The notes beneath the pieces are model-generated. The model did not search any database. It worked only from the letters and a program-made list of their open reading frames with translations, and was not told where the DNA came from. Shown one piece after another: positions 34,921 through 46,038 of a stretch of 64,000 bases of DNA (within the stretch, counting starts at the first letter, position 1; each line of letters begins with the position of its first letter). A program made the translations under genes and the position numbers. Source of the stretch: Flaccisagitta enflata (Eukaryota > Chaetognatha > Sagittoidea > Aphragmophora); NCBI GenBank assembly GCA_965153355.1, contig OZ231127.1, positions 61,504,001 through 61,568,000 on the forward strand, in the 5' to 3' direction.

Positions 34921-35899
34921 GAGTTAGCTTGAATCATAGATTTGTCATTGTGGGGAAAAACAAGTGCACCGGTTTGAATTACCTAACATGACCGAAAACT
35001 GTTCGTTGGGGACAAAAATTGGATCATAGTCATTTTCTCTTTTTATACTCCCTGAGCAACCTTTCAAGATAAGCCAAAAATTTTCGCCAAGATTTTCTCC
35101 CCCTCCAACTATGGAAATACACTTAATTCATTGAAAAGGTCATGTGACAAATGAAAACTAAGAAATATGGAATTTTTTTTTCTTCGGCTTAATAATCGTA
35201 CTTCCCGTCCTCCAATTAACTTGCGATTTTAGGACAAGGTGATGTATCAACTGAGGTTGCTCCATGTCAAATTTCAAGTTATTCGAACAAAATTAAGTGG
35301 GGTTTTGATGTCATTTTGTGTAATTTTCAAGCAAATTTTAGATTTTCGAAAAAACATTTATTGAGCGGGAAATTGCCGATCTTGAGATAGGATGATTTTT
35401 TTGCATAAACAAAAACATACGTTCCTTAAGAATCAATTTTGGGAGGTCTGCATGTTCTTGGATTTTGCAATTTTTCAATTTCTATGCAAAACGGCAATTT
35501 CCCGTGAAGACTGTCAAGTAATAAAAAGAAGACAACTTTTTTGCACTCTTTGTGTATACAACAGACATTACGTTAGGCCCCCATATTCATAGGGGAGGGC
35601 CGGCTCGCAATTTAATTGGTTCTTTGTGTTATTGAAAAGCTATTTCAGGTCTTGTTGATGATTTTCTACCTTCCCTGGAGTAACGGATTTGGTTTTACCA
35701 TCATGGGTAAAAGGTGATTTTTGGGATTTTTGGCCTCAAAATAAGAAAACTTTTCCTAACCATGTATTTTGCATTGATTTTTGTTTTTTTAGTGTCCTAA
35801 TACATAACTGGACCATATTCCAAGAGAGTTATGACCCATATGAAGATTTCATTTAGACCCTCTGAACGCCTATTTCGGCTCATTCCTTTGCACCATGTC
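34921..35899. other. No gene seen
   Basis: AT-rich spacer with short frames only, none recognisable. Confidence 0.35.
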
Positions 35900-37862
35900 T
35901 TACGTCATTTTTGAACATTTTCGGGTCATCCAGAGTTATTTTGACTCATTTTTGTTGTTTTTGGTTGTTTTTGGTCATTCTTGATCATTTGCGTCATTTT
36001 GTTCATTTATGTCATTTGTGTTGTTTTTGGGCATTTAAAGTAGTTTTGACTCATTTTAAGTCATTTTGGGACATTACAGGTCATTTTTTGTTATTTAACA
36101 TAGTTTTTTGGGCAGTGGCCCCGAAGGGGTTGATGACCTATGCTTTCACACATATGGGGAATTTTCTCCTCCTCCTCCTCCTCCTCCTTTTGGGCAGCGA
36201 CCCCAAAGGGGCCAATGACCTATGCTTTCACACAGGAGAAATTTCTTCTCCTTCTCCTCCTCCTCCTCCTCCTTCTCCTGCCCTGCTCCCACTCAGCTTC
36301 TTCAGCTAATCACTCCAAGCAGGGCATCAGGTACCACTGACCATGTGAGATTCTTGGATGACTAGTTTGTTGTTCTTGGGCAGCGGCCCCAAAGGGACCA
36401 ATGACCTATGCTTTCACACGGAGAAATTTTCTCCTCCTCCTTCTCCGTCCCCCCCCCCATGGCTTCGAAGCTCAAATTGCAGCCTCAAGCCCAAATCACA
36501 GTCTCGAGCTTGAATCCCTGGCTCAGGGCTCAAATTCCAACCTTATGGCTTAAATCCCAGCTTCATCACTCATATTCCAATCTTTTGGCTCGGATCCCAG
36601 CCTTATAACTCAAATTACAGCCTAGTATAGGTCATCGGTTCCTTTAGGGCCTGCTGACCTATCAAATCCCCCCTCCTCCTTCTCCTCCTCCTTCTCCTCC
36701 TCCTTGAGGCTCAAATCCCAGTCTAGAGGCCCATATCCTAGCCTCAAGTCTCAAATCCCAGCCTCAAGTCTCAAATCCCAGCCTCGAGGCTCAAATCCCA
36801 GCCTCGAGGCTCAAATAACAGTCTCATGGCTCAAATCACAGCCTAAGGCCTCAAATCCCAGCCTAAGGCCTCAAATCCCAGCCTCAAGCCTCAAATCCCT
36901 GCCTCAAGCCTCAAATCCCAGCCTTAAGGCTCAAATTACAGCCTCAAGGCTTAAATCACAGCCTCATGGCTCAAATCACAGCCTTGAGGCTCAAATCCCA
37001 TTATTGATGCTCAAATTCAATCCTAGAGCTTCAAAACTCACTAAGCATAGGTCATTGGCCCCTTCGGGGCCGCTGCCCCTCTCACCATCACACACCCACA
37101 TATACTCAAAGGGGCAATGGGTACCGCTGACCATCTAACGCTTTTGCAACTATTTGTCTTAATGGGTCTTCTTAGGATAATATGGGTCACTTTGGGTCAT
37201 TGTAGGTAATTTTGGGTCATCTTGAGTCGTTTTGGGTCATTTTAAGCTCGAGGCTAGAGCCTCCAGGTTAGAGCCTCCGGGCTGGGAACTCCATTTTTTG
37301 TCATTTTTTGGGATTTTGTCATATTTTGTCATAGTGGGTTGTTTGGAGTTATTCTTAGTCATTTTGGGTCTTTTGAAGTCATTTTGGTTCAATTAAAGTC
37401 ACTCCGCGTCATTTTGAATCGTTTTGTCGTTTCCTATTTTGAAACTAGTGGGTTTTGAGGCCTGGATTAAGAGTGGTGGGTTTAATGGTTTGAATATTAA
37501 ACTGGTGGGTCTCAAGGCTTAAAATGAAACTGGTGGGTTTTAAAGCTTTAATTGAATGTGGCTTGGGTTGGGATTTGAGGACTTCGGGGCTTGGGTTGAG
37601 GATGGTGAGTTTAAAGTTTTGGTCAAAATTTGTGGCGTTTGGAGGTTAGAATTAGGGCGGGTGGCTTCCGGGTCTTGAATTAAGATTGGTGGGTTTCAAG
37701 GCTTAAATTGAAAGTGGTGGGTCTCAGGGTTTAAAATAAATTGGAGGGGTTTCACGGCTTGGACTGAGACTGTAGGGTTTTAAGGCTTTGATTAAAACTG
37801 GTTGAGTCAGGTCAATGAAATTATCTATATCCCGCACGCGACTTATAGGTATTGGCCTTGTT
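35900..37862 (+). repeat. Structured dispersed repeat, long rearranged copy
   Basis: Contains GTCATTTTTG-like repeats (35915-36090 and 37185-37440), the GGGCAGCGGCCCC...ATGACCTATGCTTTCACAC module three times (about 36110, 36190, 36378), CTCCTCCTCC runs, a ~20-bp core of the type CTCAAATCCCAGCCTCAAGC (36710-37040), the inverse module CATTGGCCCCTTCGGGGCCG (37052) and the end ACGCGACTTATAGGTATTGG (37836) then CCTTGT. Also a block AACTGGTGGGTTTTAAGGCT-like (37440-37800). Confidence 0.65.
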
Positions 37863-38113
37863 TTTTAAGCACCTCGTTTATAAGCACGCCCACCCTCAGT
37901 TATTGGGAAAATTTAAGCACATTGCTAAGCATGCTCCAGGTTGAGATTTTTTATTCGAAAAAATTTTTTGGTGAATTTCTAAAAATATGCTAATTTCTTG
38001 ACATTTTTGGTTAGAATTTCACAAAAACCAATGAAAACTTTGATAGAAATTGAAAATCTCTATAATATCACTCAGTCAGTATATTCAGGATATTAATACA
38101 GATAGAAATAATT

Positions 38114-38275
38114 GAATTTCTAATAATATTCTTAAATATTATTGAAAACATTGAATTTCTAATAATATTTAAGAATATTATTAGAAATAATTGAATTTCT
38201 AATAATATTTAGGAATGTCATTAGAAATAATTGAATTTCTAATTATATTTAAGAATATTATTGCTTAGATACTAT
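38114..38275. repeat. Four tandem AT-rich palindromic units of about 41 bp
   Basis: GAATTTCTAATAATATT followed by its complement AATATTATTAGAAATAATT, repeated near 38114, 38151, 38192 and 38233 with small changes. Each unit can fold on itself. Confidence 0.75.
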
Positions 38276-38285
38276 TGTTAATCAT

Positions 38286-40020
38286 GTCTGCCAGGGTGCC
38301 CAAAAAAGCCAAAATTGAAAAATGTTCTTTTCGTTTGCAAAATGATCCCTTGCAAAACTCTCAATTCAACCTTGAACCATCGTTAGTGTGAGGTTACATT
38401 TTGCAATGAAATATAAGAGCACACCATCGATTTGTAATACCGTCAGGAGGTTTTTAGTAACAGTAGCGACAGAAAGTTTGATACAGAACTTTTTGAAATT
38501 ATCTTTTGATTTTTTGACCACTTTGGTTATTTTTCAATATCAAACAATACATTTGAAAGTTTAACAAAAGTACTTCAAAAGCTGACTTTGTGAGTTGGTC
38601 AGTCATCATCCATCTAACTGCAATTTTTTATCATTTATTATTTGGAGTAGCAATCTTGTTTTGTCTGTCATTTCTAAACGCTTCTACTTAAAGAAACGCG
38701 GTTAGTGCCATTCAATCAGAAACTCAATTTAGTTTTTGAATCTCACTGATTTTTCTTTCAATTTTGTATTCTAAGCAAAGATATTGCCTTAAACGATTGT
38801 ATCTATAATATTGAGCTAAATAGTAGAGGAGTTTAAGTAAAACTCAATGCAGGGTTTAAAAATACTTGTGATTAGATCAACTTTGTATCAAATTTTCTGT
38901 CACTACTGTTCGCTACTCTGAATTTTTTGCTTATTTACATAGATCTTATTTCATCTTTTTTTGCATTAAAAATTCATCAGGCCATTAGAATTCCATTCTA
39001 GTAGGCATCCAATATGGCGAGAATCCCAGGATTCAGGGCACATTGGGGGGCCATAAGCTGTCTTAACTTTCGGTTTAGACACCAATTTCACCTTGTTATA
39101 TCTAATATCATAGAGTGCCTGTGCCTGACTCATCATCTATAAAGAAATCATTAGCAAAAGTTGTTCTTCTGCCTTCTTCTTGCTCTCTGTTTCAGCGGCC
39201 CTCTAAGAGCACAAGGCAGAAAACGCAAAAAAACAAATGAACATGGCAGCGGCAGCGTCAGGAGCAGCGGCAGAGGATTTAAAAACAAGCTGCGGTCTCT
39301 TGATCGTTGAGGAATTTATGATAATAGTACACATTTAAAACTCAAAGGCGCAGTATGTTTTACTTTGAACCAAGCATTGTCCACTAACACACAGCAAGTT
39401 AAGACAGCCCCTCATTCACTTATCCGAATCTTTCACTGGTGCTATGCGTTTTTAGCTTAAAATTTCCTGCCTAATTTTAGACAGCATATTCAAATTTCTG
39501 ATGATATTACCTATTGTTTGATAGGTTGCACTATATATTCTTGAAAAGAAAAATTTTCAGTTTTTTAACTACTGTTGCAAAATGCAAATCATGGCCTTCA
39601 GGGACGGTGGCTAAAAACAGAAAATTATACTCCTTTTTTCAAAATGAAGAGTGTGTGCTATCAAAAAACAGGAAATATTATCAGGAATTCAAATTTACTA
39701 TCTTAGTAGATTTTCTAAGTGCAATGTAAGATAAAAACCAATTTCAGATTTCATTCAAGAAGGGGCACAAAAAAGTTTCTTTGAAGCTGGATCCTAGTTC
39801 ATGAAGTCAATGCTGAGTGTAAATAAGCGAGTAATTTGAACGGATGATTTGCAATCAATCTCTCTGTCACACCTATCCATGGAAACTTCAAAGTCACCGT
39901 AACAATGGTTCCAGATTGATTTGAAAGTCGCGCAATGGCTCATTTGAAAGCATTTTTGCAAACATAAAACATTTTTGCCGGGGGAACTTCAACTTTGGCT
40001 TTTTCAAGCACACTGGCAAA
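38286..40020. mobile_element. Candidate DNA transposon remnant bounded by inverted repeats
   Basis: Left end GTCTGCCAGGGTGCCCAAAA then AAGCCAAAATTG; right end, inverted, TTTGCCAGTGTGCTTGAAAA then AGCCAAAGTTG. Inner blocks GATTTGAAAGTCGCGCAATG and GCATTTTTGCAAA lie at the right arm. The 1.7-kb interior has only short frames and no recognisable transposase. The short element at 42490-42839 has the same ends. Confidence 0.45.
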
Positions 40021-40439
40021 TGTAGTATGCATCAATAATTTGGCATAGTTTCTGATGCATTATTGACTGTATTGTTCACACTATCAGTTTCCATTGAATG
40101 CCGAGTTTTACTGAAAAAAACGGCGCATCAATTCGCTTCTTACGATAGATCTTGGGTTTTGACGCAACCTAAAAGCTGGAGACCCACTAACCCCATCAAG
40201 CTACATTTCCATGGGATTAGTATTATTTGAAAAATGACTTCTCCATTACCCTCGTTTTGGTCGCACTCTACTATAGCTATCTCAATATGAACCACCGGAG
40301 CTCTCCTAGAGGCAATACTACCAACTTCGTCTTAGTTATTTCAAATTGTTTGATAGATTATTATATTCTATAGTCCGCTGACAACATTTTCATTTGTCCA
40401 AGGCCAACAATGAATGGAACACGCTACATAACTAAACGA

Positions 40440-40812
40440 TGGCACAATAAAGAAGAAAAATAGAAAGAAAATAAAGTGAAAGAAAGAGAGAAAGAAAGGG
40501 AGAAAGAAAGAGAGAAAGAAAGGGAAAAAGAAAGAAAGAGAGAAAGAAAGAGAAAGAAAGAATGAAAAAGAAAGAGAGAAGGAGAAAGAAAGAAAAAAAG
40601 AGAAAGAAAGAGAGAAAAAAAGAAAAAGAAAGAGAGAAAGAGAGAAACAAAGAGAGAAAGAGAGAAAGAAAGAGAGAAAAAGAGAGAGAAAGAGAGAGAG
40701 AAAGAAAGAGAGAGAGAAAGAAAGAGAGAAAGAAAGAGAGAGAAAGAAAGAGAGAAAGAAAGAGACAGACAGAGAGAAAGAAAGAGAGAAAGAAAGAGAG
40801 AAAGAGCGCGCA
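40440..40812. repeat. GAAA/GA-rich low-complexity tract downstream of Vax
   Basis: Mixed AAAGAAAGAGAG units on the plus strand. It lies about 75 bp past the Vax stop codon in the direction of transcription. Frames of 72-129 codons here are artefacts. Confidence 0.93.
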
Positions 40813-40888
40813 ATTACTAGTTAAATGCGATTAATGAACGAAAATATGAATAACATGCATTCACTCATGAACGCAAATGCCAGAAAAT

Positions 40889-43475
40889 TCAGAATTTCTG
40901 CGAGACAGATTCGACGGAAGAGCCGACGGTAGAGGGCCGACCTAAGAATGAATAGACGGAGGAAGAGGAGGAAGATAAAGGAGAAGCCGAGGAAGAGGAA
41001 AAATGAGAAGATATTTGCGCTTCACTATAGAGAGCGGACCACAGATGGAAAGGAGATGGATGCGTGGCCGTCGTTGCCATCGCAGTTCCAAGCGCTGGCA
41101 ACGTGGAGGATGACGATGACAAATTAGATGGCGCTTGAAGGACAGGAGAGTCTCCTAGAACGAGCGAACGCCGAATGGACTCCACGGCCGGTGTCTGGAA
41201 GGAACGGTGATAACCCCTGAAGGCAGGGTGGGGTCCCGATTGCCCGGTGATACCGGAAAGATGATGGTGATGATAGGCCGACCACGAAGTCGCCATCGAG
41301 TCACCACTCGCTAAGTGTTGATGATGAGGACCCATGATTTGATGAGGGTTCATCGTAGTTGTCGGTGGGAATTGCGAAAGATAGTTGGTAGAACCGAGTT
41401 CTAGGTTGGGTAACGGGCCTTGCGAGAGGAAAGGTGCGGTGGTGGGAGTCGTAGAAGTGCAGGGAACGTTGGGCGGTGGCGTTAACGCGGCAGCGCTGGC
41501 AGTTGTTATCGCGCCGCAGGACTGGGCGACGGCTTCGGTGACAGGGGCAATGCTAGGAGGAGAGTGCGCTAATTGTGTTGCCGGAAACGTGAGATACCCA
41601 CCGTGTTGAACGAGCTTCGATGAAGGCGCATCTACGTTGCCGAGGTTGGATCCCCGAGAGAAACCACCTTTTGGAAGACGCCGGAGATGATCTTGTTCTT
41701 TGGGCGGTGTGGTTAGGATCGCCGAATGCGCCGGCAGCATGGAATCGAGGGTGCACCCATCTTGCAGCGACGTCTTGACGTAAGGAGACGAGGATTCGAT
41801 GAGTTTCAGCAAGTTCCACGCAGCGGCGGAGTCGCGCGGAGGAGTAGAAACTGGCGCCGGCTGACTCTCCTTCTCGTTGTCCTTCTTTTGCTTTGTGCGG
41901 CGGTTTTGAAACCAGACTTTCACCTGTGTCAAAAAAGACGAAGAGAAATGGGTCAAACCAACATAGTCATGGGGAAGGCGTTGTAACAAATCTGACAACT
42001 TATCGAGGCCACGCGTAGGCAAAAGACAATAGAGTACAATGCGAAGAGTGCAATTACATCTTTTTTTTTACAAGAACGTCATTTTTTTTCGAAGGCTTCA
42101 TGTTCTTATTTTCAAGGCAAAATGAAGCCTTCAACATTCTTAGAGTGTTCTTAATTTTATATACTATGTAAACTATCAAAAACCCCATAATATACTATTA
42201 CTAAATTATATTAAATATTTTTTATTGAATACTGTTTAAAGGAATGCTAATCATTAAAGTTTGGGAATATTTATTTGAAGATTTTAAAATATTATCTTAA
42301 TTATACTAAAATTTCAAGTGTTTTTCAATGTTTTTTGCATATTATTGTAAGCAAAATTTTTTCCTCAAGATTTGAAGCCTTTGTATATTCTTAAGATGTT
42401 TTTAATTTTGGAGCAATTCAAAGCCTGGATGTTCTTATAAAAAGAAAAGAGTGTAGTCAGAATCAGGCTTTTGACAAGGTTTGGTGATTACGTCTGTCAG
42501 ACTGCCCAGAAAAGCCAAAATTCTACTTCGCCTGGCAAAGATATTTTGCCTTTGCAGAAATGCTTACAAATTAGCCAATGTGTAATTTTCAAATCAATCA
42601 GGAACCATCTTTGGGGTAACTTTGAAGTTTCCATAGATCTGTATGAGAGAGACAAAATTTGCATAATAGAAAAAAAGATTCCAATGATGATTCAATGTTA
42701 ACTTCAACCTCACCCTAAAGATAGTTCCCAATTGATTTGAAAGTCGCACAATGGCTCATTTGAAAGCATTTTTGCAAAGGAAAAATATTTTTGCCAGGCA
42801 AAGTACAATTTTGGTTTTTCTTGGCACTCTGACAGACGTATTGGTGATCAGCTCATACATATATAGTAGGAGAGATAGGACTTGTTAGGTCTGAATCCAG
42901 TACGATTAAAATGGATTTTTGTGAGGAGAAGAAAGAACTGAGAAGCATTTTACATGATACAGTTACAAACTCATGGAGTGGTCAATGGACCACGAGGCAT
43001 ACCTGCATTTCAGTGAGTTCCAATTCCTTGGCCAAATCGACTCGTTCCCGGCCGATGAGATATTGGTTTTCGTGAAATCGTTCTTCGAGTCTTTCCAATT
43101 GCGCGGAGGAAAACATCGTCCGCGCTCGCTTAGGACGATCCAAATCCAGGGCTCGCGGAAACACCAACTCCTTCGTCGATCCATTGGAACCTTTTGAGAT
43201 AGTGCGGGACGAGATACAACAGATAAAATACAAAGTTTTTTACTCGATAGTGAGCACAATGATGTCAAATGCATGACTGTTAAAGAACGTGTCGGCTAAC
43301 AACGCAATACATAGAACGACTAAAACCCATACAGTCACTAAAGACAGCACAGCAGGCGGTGACATGAAATTAGTTGTTCACCTTTAATGATGATGGTTCT
43401 GCAATATTCGGGCCATTTTCCAGAGCCCTCTTCCAACTCCGACGTGTCAGACTCGGGAGTCAAAGATCTCTTCAT
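40889..43475 (-). CDS. VAX: Vax-type (ventral anterior homeobox) homeodomain transcription factor, 3 exons, complete
   Basis: Exons (minus): 43475-43382, 43190-43003, 41923-40889; GT-AG introns, phases agree, 438 aa. Start: ATG is preceded in frame by TGA seven codons earlier. The homeodomain spans about residues 51-110 with F58, L66, F70 and the recognition helix VKVWFQNRRTKQKK (W98, Q100, N101). Upstream, YCRTIIIKGSNGSTKELVFP and RALDLDRPKRART match the Vax-specific block before the homeodomain (vertebrate form ILPKGLDLDRPKRTRT), which sets it apart from Emx and Noto. An intron splits the homeodomain between Q94 and V95. The long C-terminal part is Ser/Thr/Pro/His-rich and not alignable by eye. 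Vax genes are known for forebrain and eye patterning in vertebrates; the role here is inferred. Confidence 0.92.
42057..42453. mobile_element. MITE of the hyccin-intron family, in Vax intron 2
   Basis: Ends CATCTTTTTTTTTTACAAGA and, inverted, CACTCTTTTCTTTTTATAAG then AACAT, flanked by TA on both sides (42055-42056, 42454-42455). The right end matches that of 5376-5799 over about 20 bases. Confidence 0.6.
42490..42839. mobile_element. Foldback MITE in Vax intron 2
   Basis: Arms of about 155 bp: ACGTCTGTCAGACTGCCCAG against inverted ACGTCTGTCAGAGTGCCAAG, with shared inner blocks GCCTGGCAAA, AAATGCTT and CAAATCAAT.GGAAC. The loop is about 50 bp. Same end family as 38286-40020. It sits 37 bp from the 42057-42453 element. 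Confidence 0.7.
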
Positions 43476-43800
43476 TTCGTCAAATTTGAGGGGTCAGAAT
43501 TGAAAATTTCGGCTTCCTTCGAAAGACGGATAATTTTTTTGTAATTGAACGATTTAGCGGAACCGCTTTTTATATGGAAAGTCGGCAATGGCGGCGACAG
43601 AGCTCCGCGCAAATCGGTAAAGTCGTCGGCGACGATGACAACGACGAAAACAAAGATAAAGCCGACAACGACGATAACACCGACGACGCCGACGACTACA
43701 TTGCCGACCGAGACCATGGCGCTCTGCTCAAGACGATGTCGATGATGATGATGATAGCGATGACGCTGACGATGTCAGCTTTAAAGCGGTAAAACTGAGA
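43476..43800. other. Vax upstream region
   Basis: Promoter/5' UTR side of Vax by position. It contains GAC/GAT-rich triplet repeats (43610-43770) whose open frames are not recognisable proteins. A 5' UTR exon cannot be excluded. Confidence 0.35.
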
Positions 43801-43802
43801 TC

Positions 43803-43938
<136 letters not shown>

Positions 43939-44115
43939 GGGTACGCAGAACTGTTTAGGGTCGAACAAACATTAGTATGAAAGGCCAGGAGAAAGAGGAA
44001 CAGAGAAAGAAAGAAGAGAAAGAGGAACAGAGAAAGAAAGAAAGAAGCTAAAGAGGAACAGAGAGAGAAAGAATAGAAAGAAAAAGAAAAGTGAGAGAAG
44101 GAGGAAAACAATGAG

Positions 44116-44167
<52 letters not shown>

Positions 44168-44199
44168 TAAAGAAAGAAAGAAAGAAAGAAAGAAAGAGG

Positions 44200-45470
44200 C
44201 CCAAAACCGATGATTCCAGTGGGCGGTGTCTATCCCCCGGTCCAAAACTTCACACCTAGCCTCCCAAGGCAGCTTCACACAGCAAAACTTGGTTACTTCT
44301 TTTCAACCTTTTTACCTAATGTGGAGTGGCCAAATCTAGAACTCTTTATTAATTTTCTTTTATTAAAAATCGTTCATCTTCCGTTTGTTAGAAAATTGTT
44401 TTTGAGGACCTAATTTGCATAATGCAGTGGCATAAAACAATATGCTGACATTCTTTGAATTAACTTTTATAAATTTTCATTTTTCATAAAATTGTTAATC
44501 TGCCTTTTCATGAGCTCTTTCTTAGCTTTTATTCTTTTATCTTAGTTTATTCTTACAAATATCATGATTTTCTAAAACAAATAATTGTTATTTTTGTAAC
44601 AAAATTACACAGGATTTTGCGGCATTCAGGGAAATCTATGGAAACTAAAGCCAAAACAGAAACGGAAGATGAAGGAATTTTGAAGTCCCAAGTAGGGTGA
44701 AGGGATACTCCCAACTTTTGCTATGTGAAGCACCCAAAGCCTCCCCGACCTCAAATCAAGCCCCTTCAAATGACTAAATGAGGCCATCAAGACGCGGTAA
44801 GTAGGTAGTGCAAATTTTCAGATGACCCGGCTAAAATAGCGATGGGTGATTTCAGGAGAAACCAACCAAATCACAAAACCCTCAAATCATAGATTTTGCT
44901 TATTTTTGATGTACAGGTGCACCCTGGGAAGTTATTAACAGATCCTGAATCTTTTAGTTTTACAACCAATATTTGAGATTTTACGGCCGTTGGAGATTTT
45001 GGAAATTTGGGGAAATTTTGAGAATTTTGCAATGTTTGAAAAGTCATAACTCCAATAGTATCTTTAGAGAAGAGATGATCTTGGTATCATTCTACTAGTT
45101 TTAACCTAGAGAATCTAATGGAGCAAAAAAAAATTTTGAAAAAAGTTTATATGATAGTTTTTTTGCCTATGCGGGGCCATTTTGGGTACCCCTAAGTACC
45201 TAGTACGATGAAATTAGGTGAAAAAGTAGTTGGAAAACAATTTTTAATGTTTTTTTATTCATATCCAAAAGAAAAAAAATGGCCTTTTTTCTCAAAGGTA
45301 CTGAAATAAGGGGTCAAAGTCGAGTCCTGGCTCCTGATTGGTCAGCGGTTGGACTAAACAGCCAGTCAGGAGCCAGGATTCAAAGGCTGGTCAAAGGCTG
45401 GTCCTTTCGAGATGAGTGTAGAAACAATTTTGCAACCCTGTTTGATAGTCATTGCATACACAGAGCATAG
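44200..45470. other. No gene seen
   Basis: AT-rich spacer with only short frames. No exon signals tied to a known family. Confidence 0.35.
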
Positions 45471-45477
45471 CGATTAA

Positions 45478-45786
45478 AAACATAGGCTTGTTTACGGGGT
45501 AGTACATGTGCAAAAACGAGTCAAGAGAGACACCATATATTTCGACTAATATAGAATTGCCTTTCTTCATTGGTGAAATGAGAAGGAAGAGAGAGAGACA
45601 GAATTTCCCTCACCCTCAATTGTCCCTTTGTCCTTCTTCCCTTTAAATTCTGTCTCTCACTCTCTTCCTTCTCATTTCACCAATGAATTAAGGCAATTCT
45701 ATATTTGTCGAAATATATAGTGTCTCTCTCGACTCGTTTTTGCGCATGTACTTCCCCGTAAACAAGCCTATGTTTTCAATTTTGCA
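45478..45786. repeat. Foldback element with arms of about 135 bp
   Basis: Left AAAACATAGGCTTGTTTACG...GAGACAGAATTT and right AAATTCTGTCTCTC...CGTAAACAAGCCTATGTTTT are reverse complements with few mismatches; the loop is about 30 bp. It is flanked by imperfect direct repeats CAATTTTGCAACCC (45427 and 45778), each followed about 15 bases later by TCATTG. Confidence 0.8.
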
Positions 45787-45789
45787 ACC

Positions 45790-46003
45790 CCTTGTTACTT
45801 GTTCATTGTGAGCAATTTTACTTTTAGCATCACTTTGGAATAGAGTTGCAATCAAATCCTTCTTTCTAAGATCGTGGGAGCTCTCACAGGGGAACATTAG
45901 CAGTTCGATCCTTTCCCATCATTGATGATAATTGGAAAGAAGAAAATTAGATTTGAAAAGATATCAAAATGGATGGGCACAGGGCTGACAGCTAGAGAGA
46001 GCA

Positions 46004-46038
<35 letters not shown>

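Noticed and set aside
43472-43717. Val-rich 81-codon minus frame just upstream of Vax
   Set aside because: Runs through GAC/GAT triplet repeats and is in a different frame from Vax exon 1.
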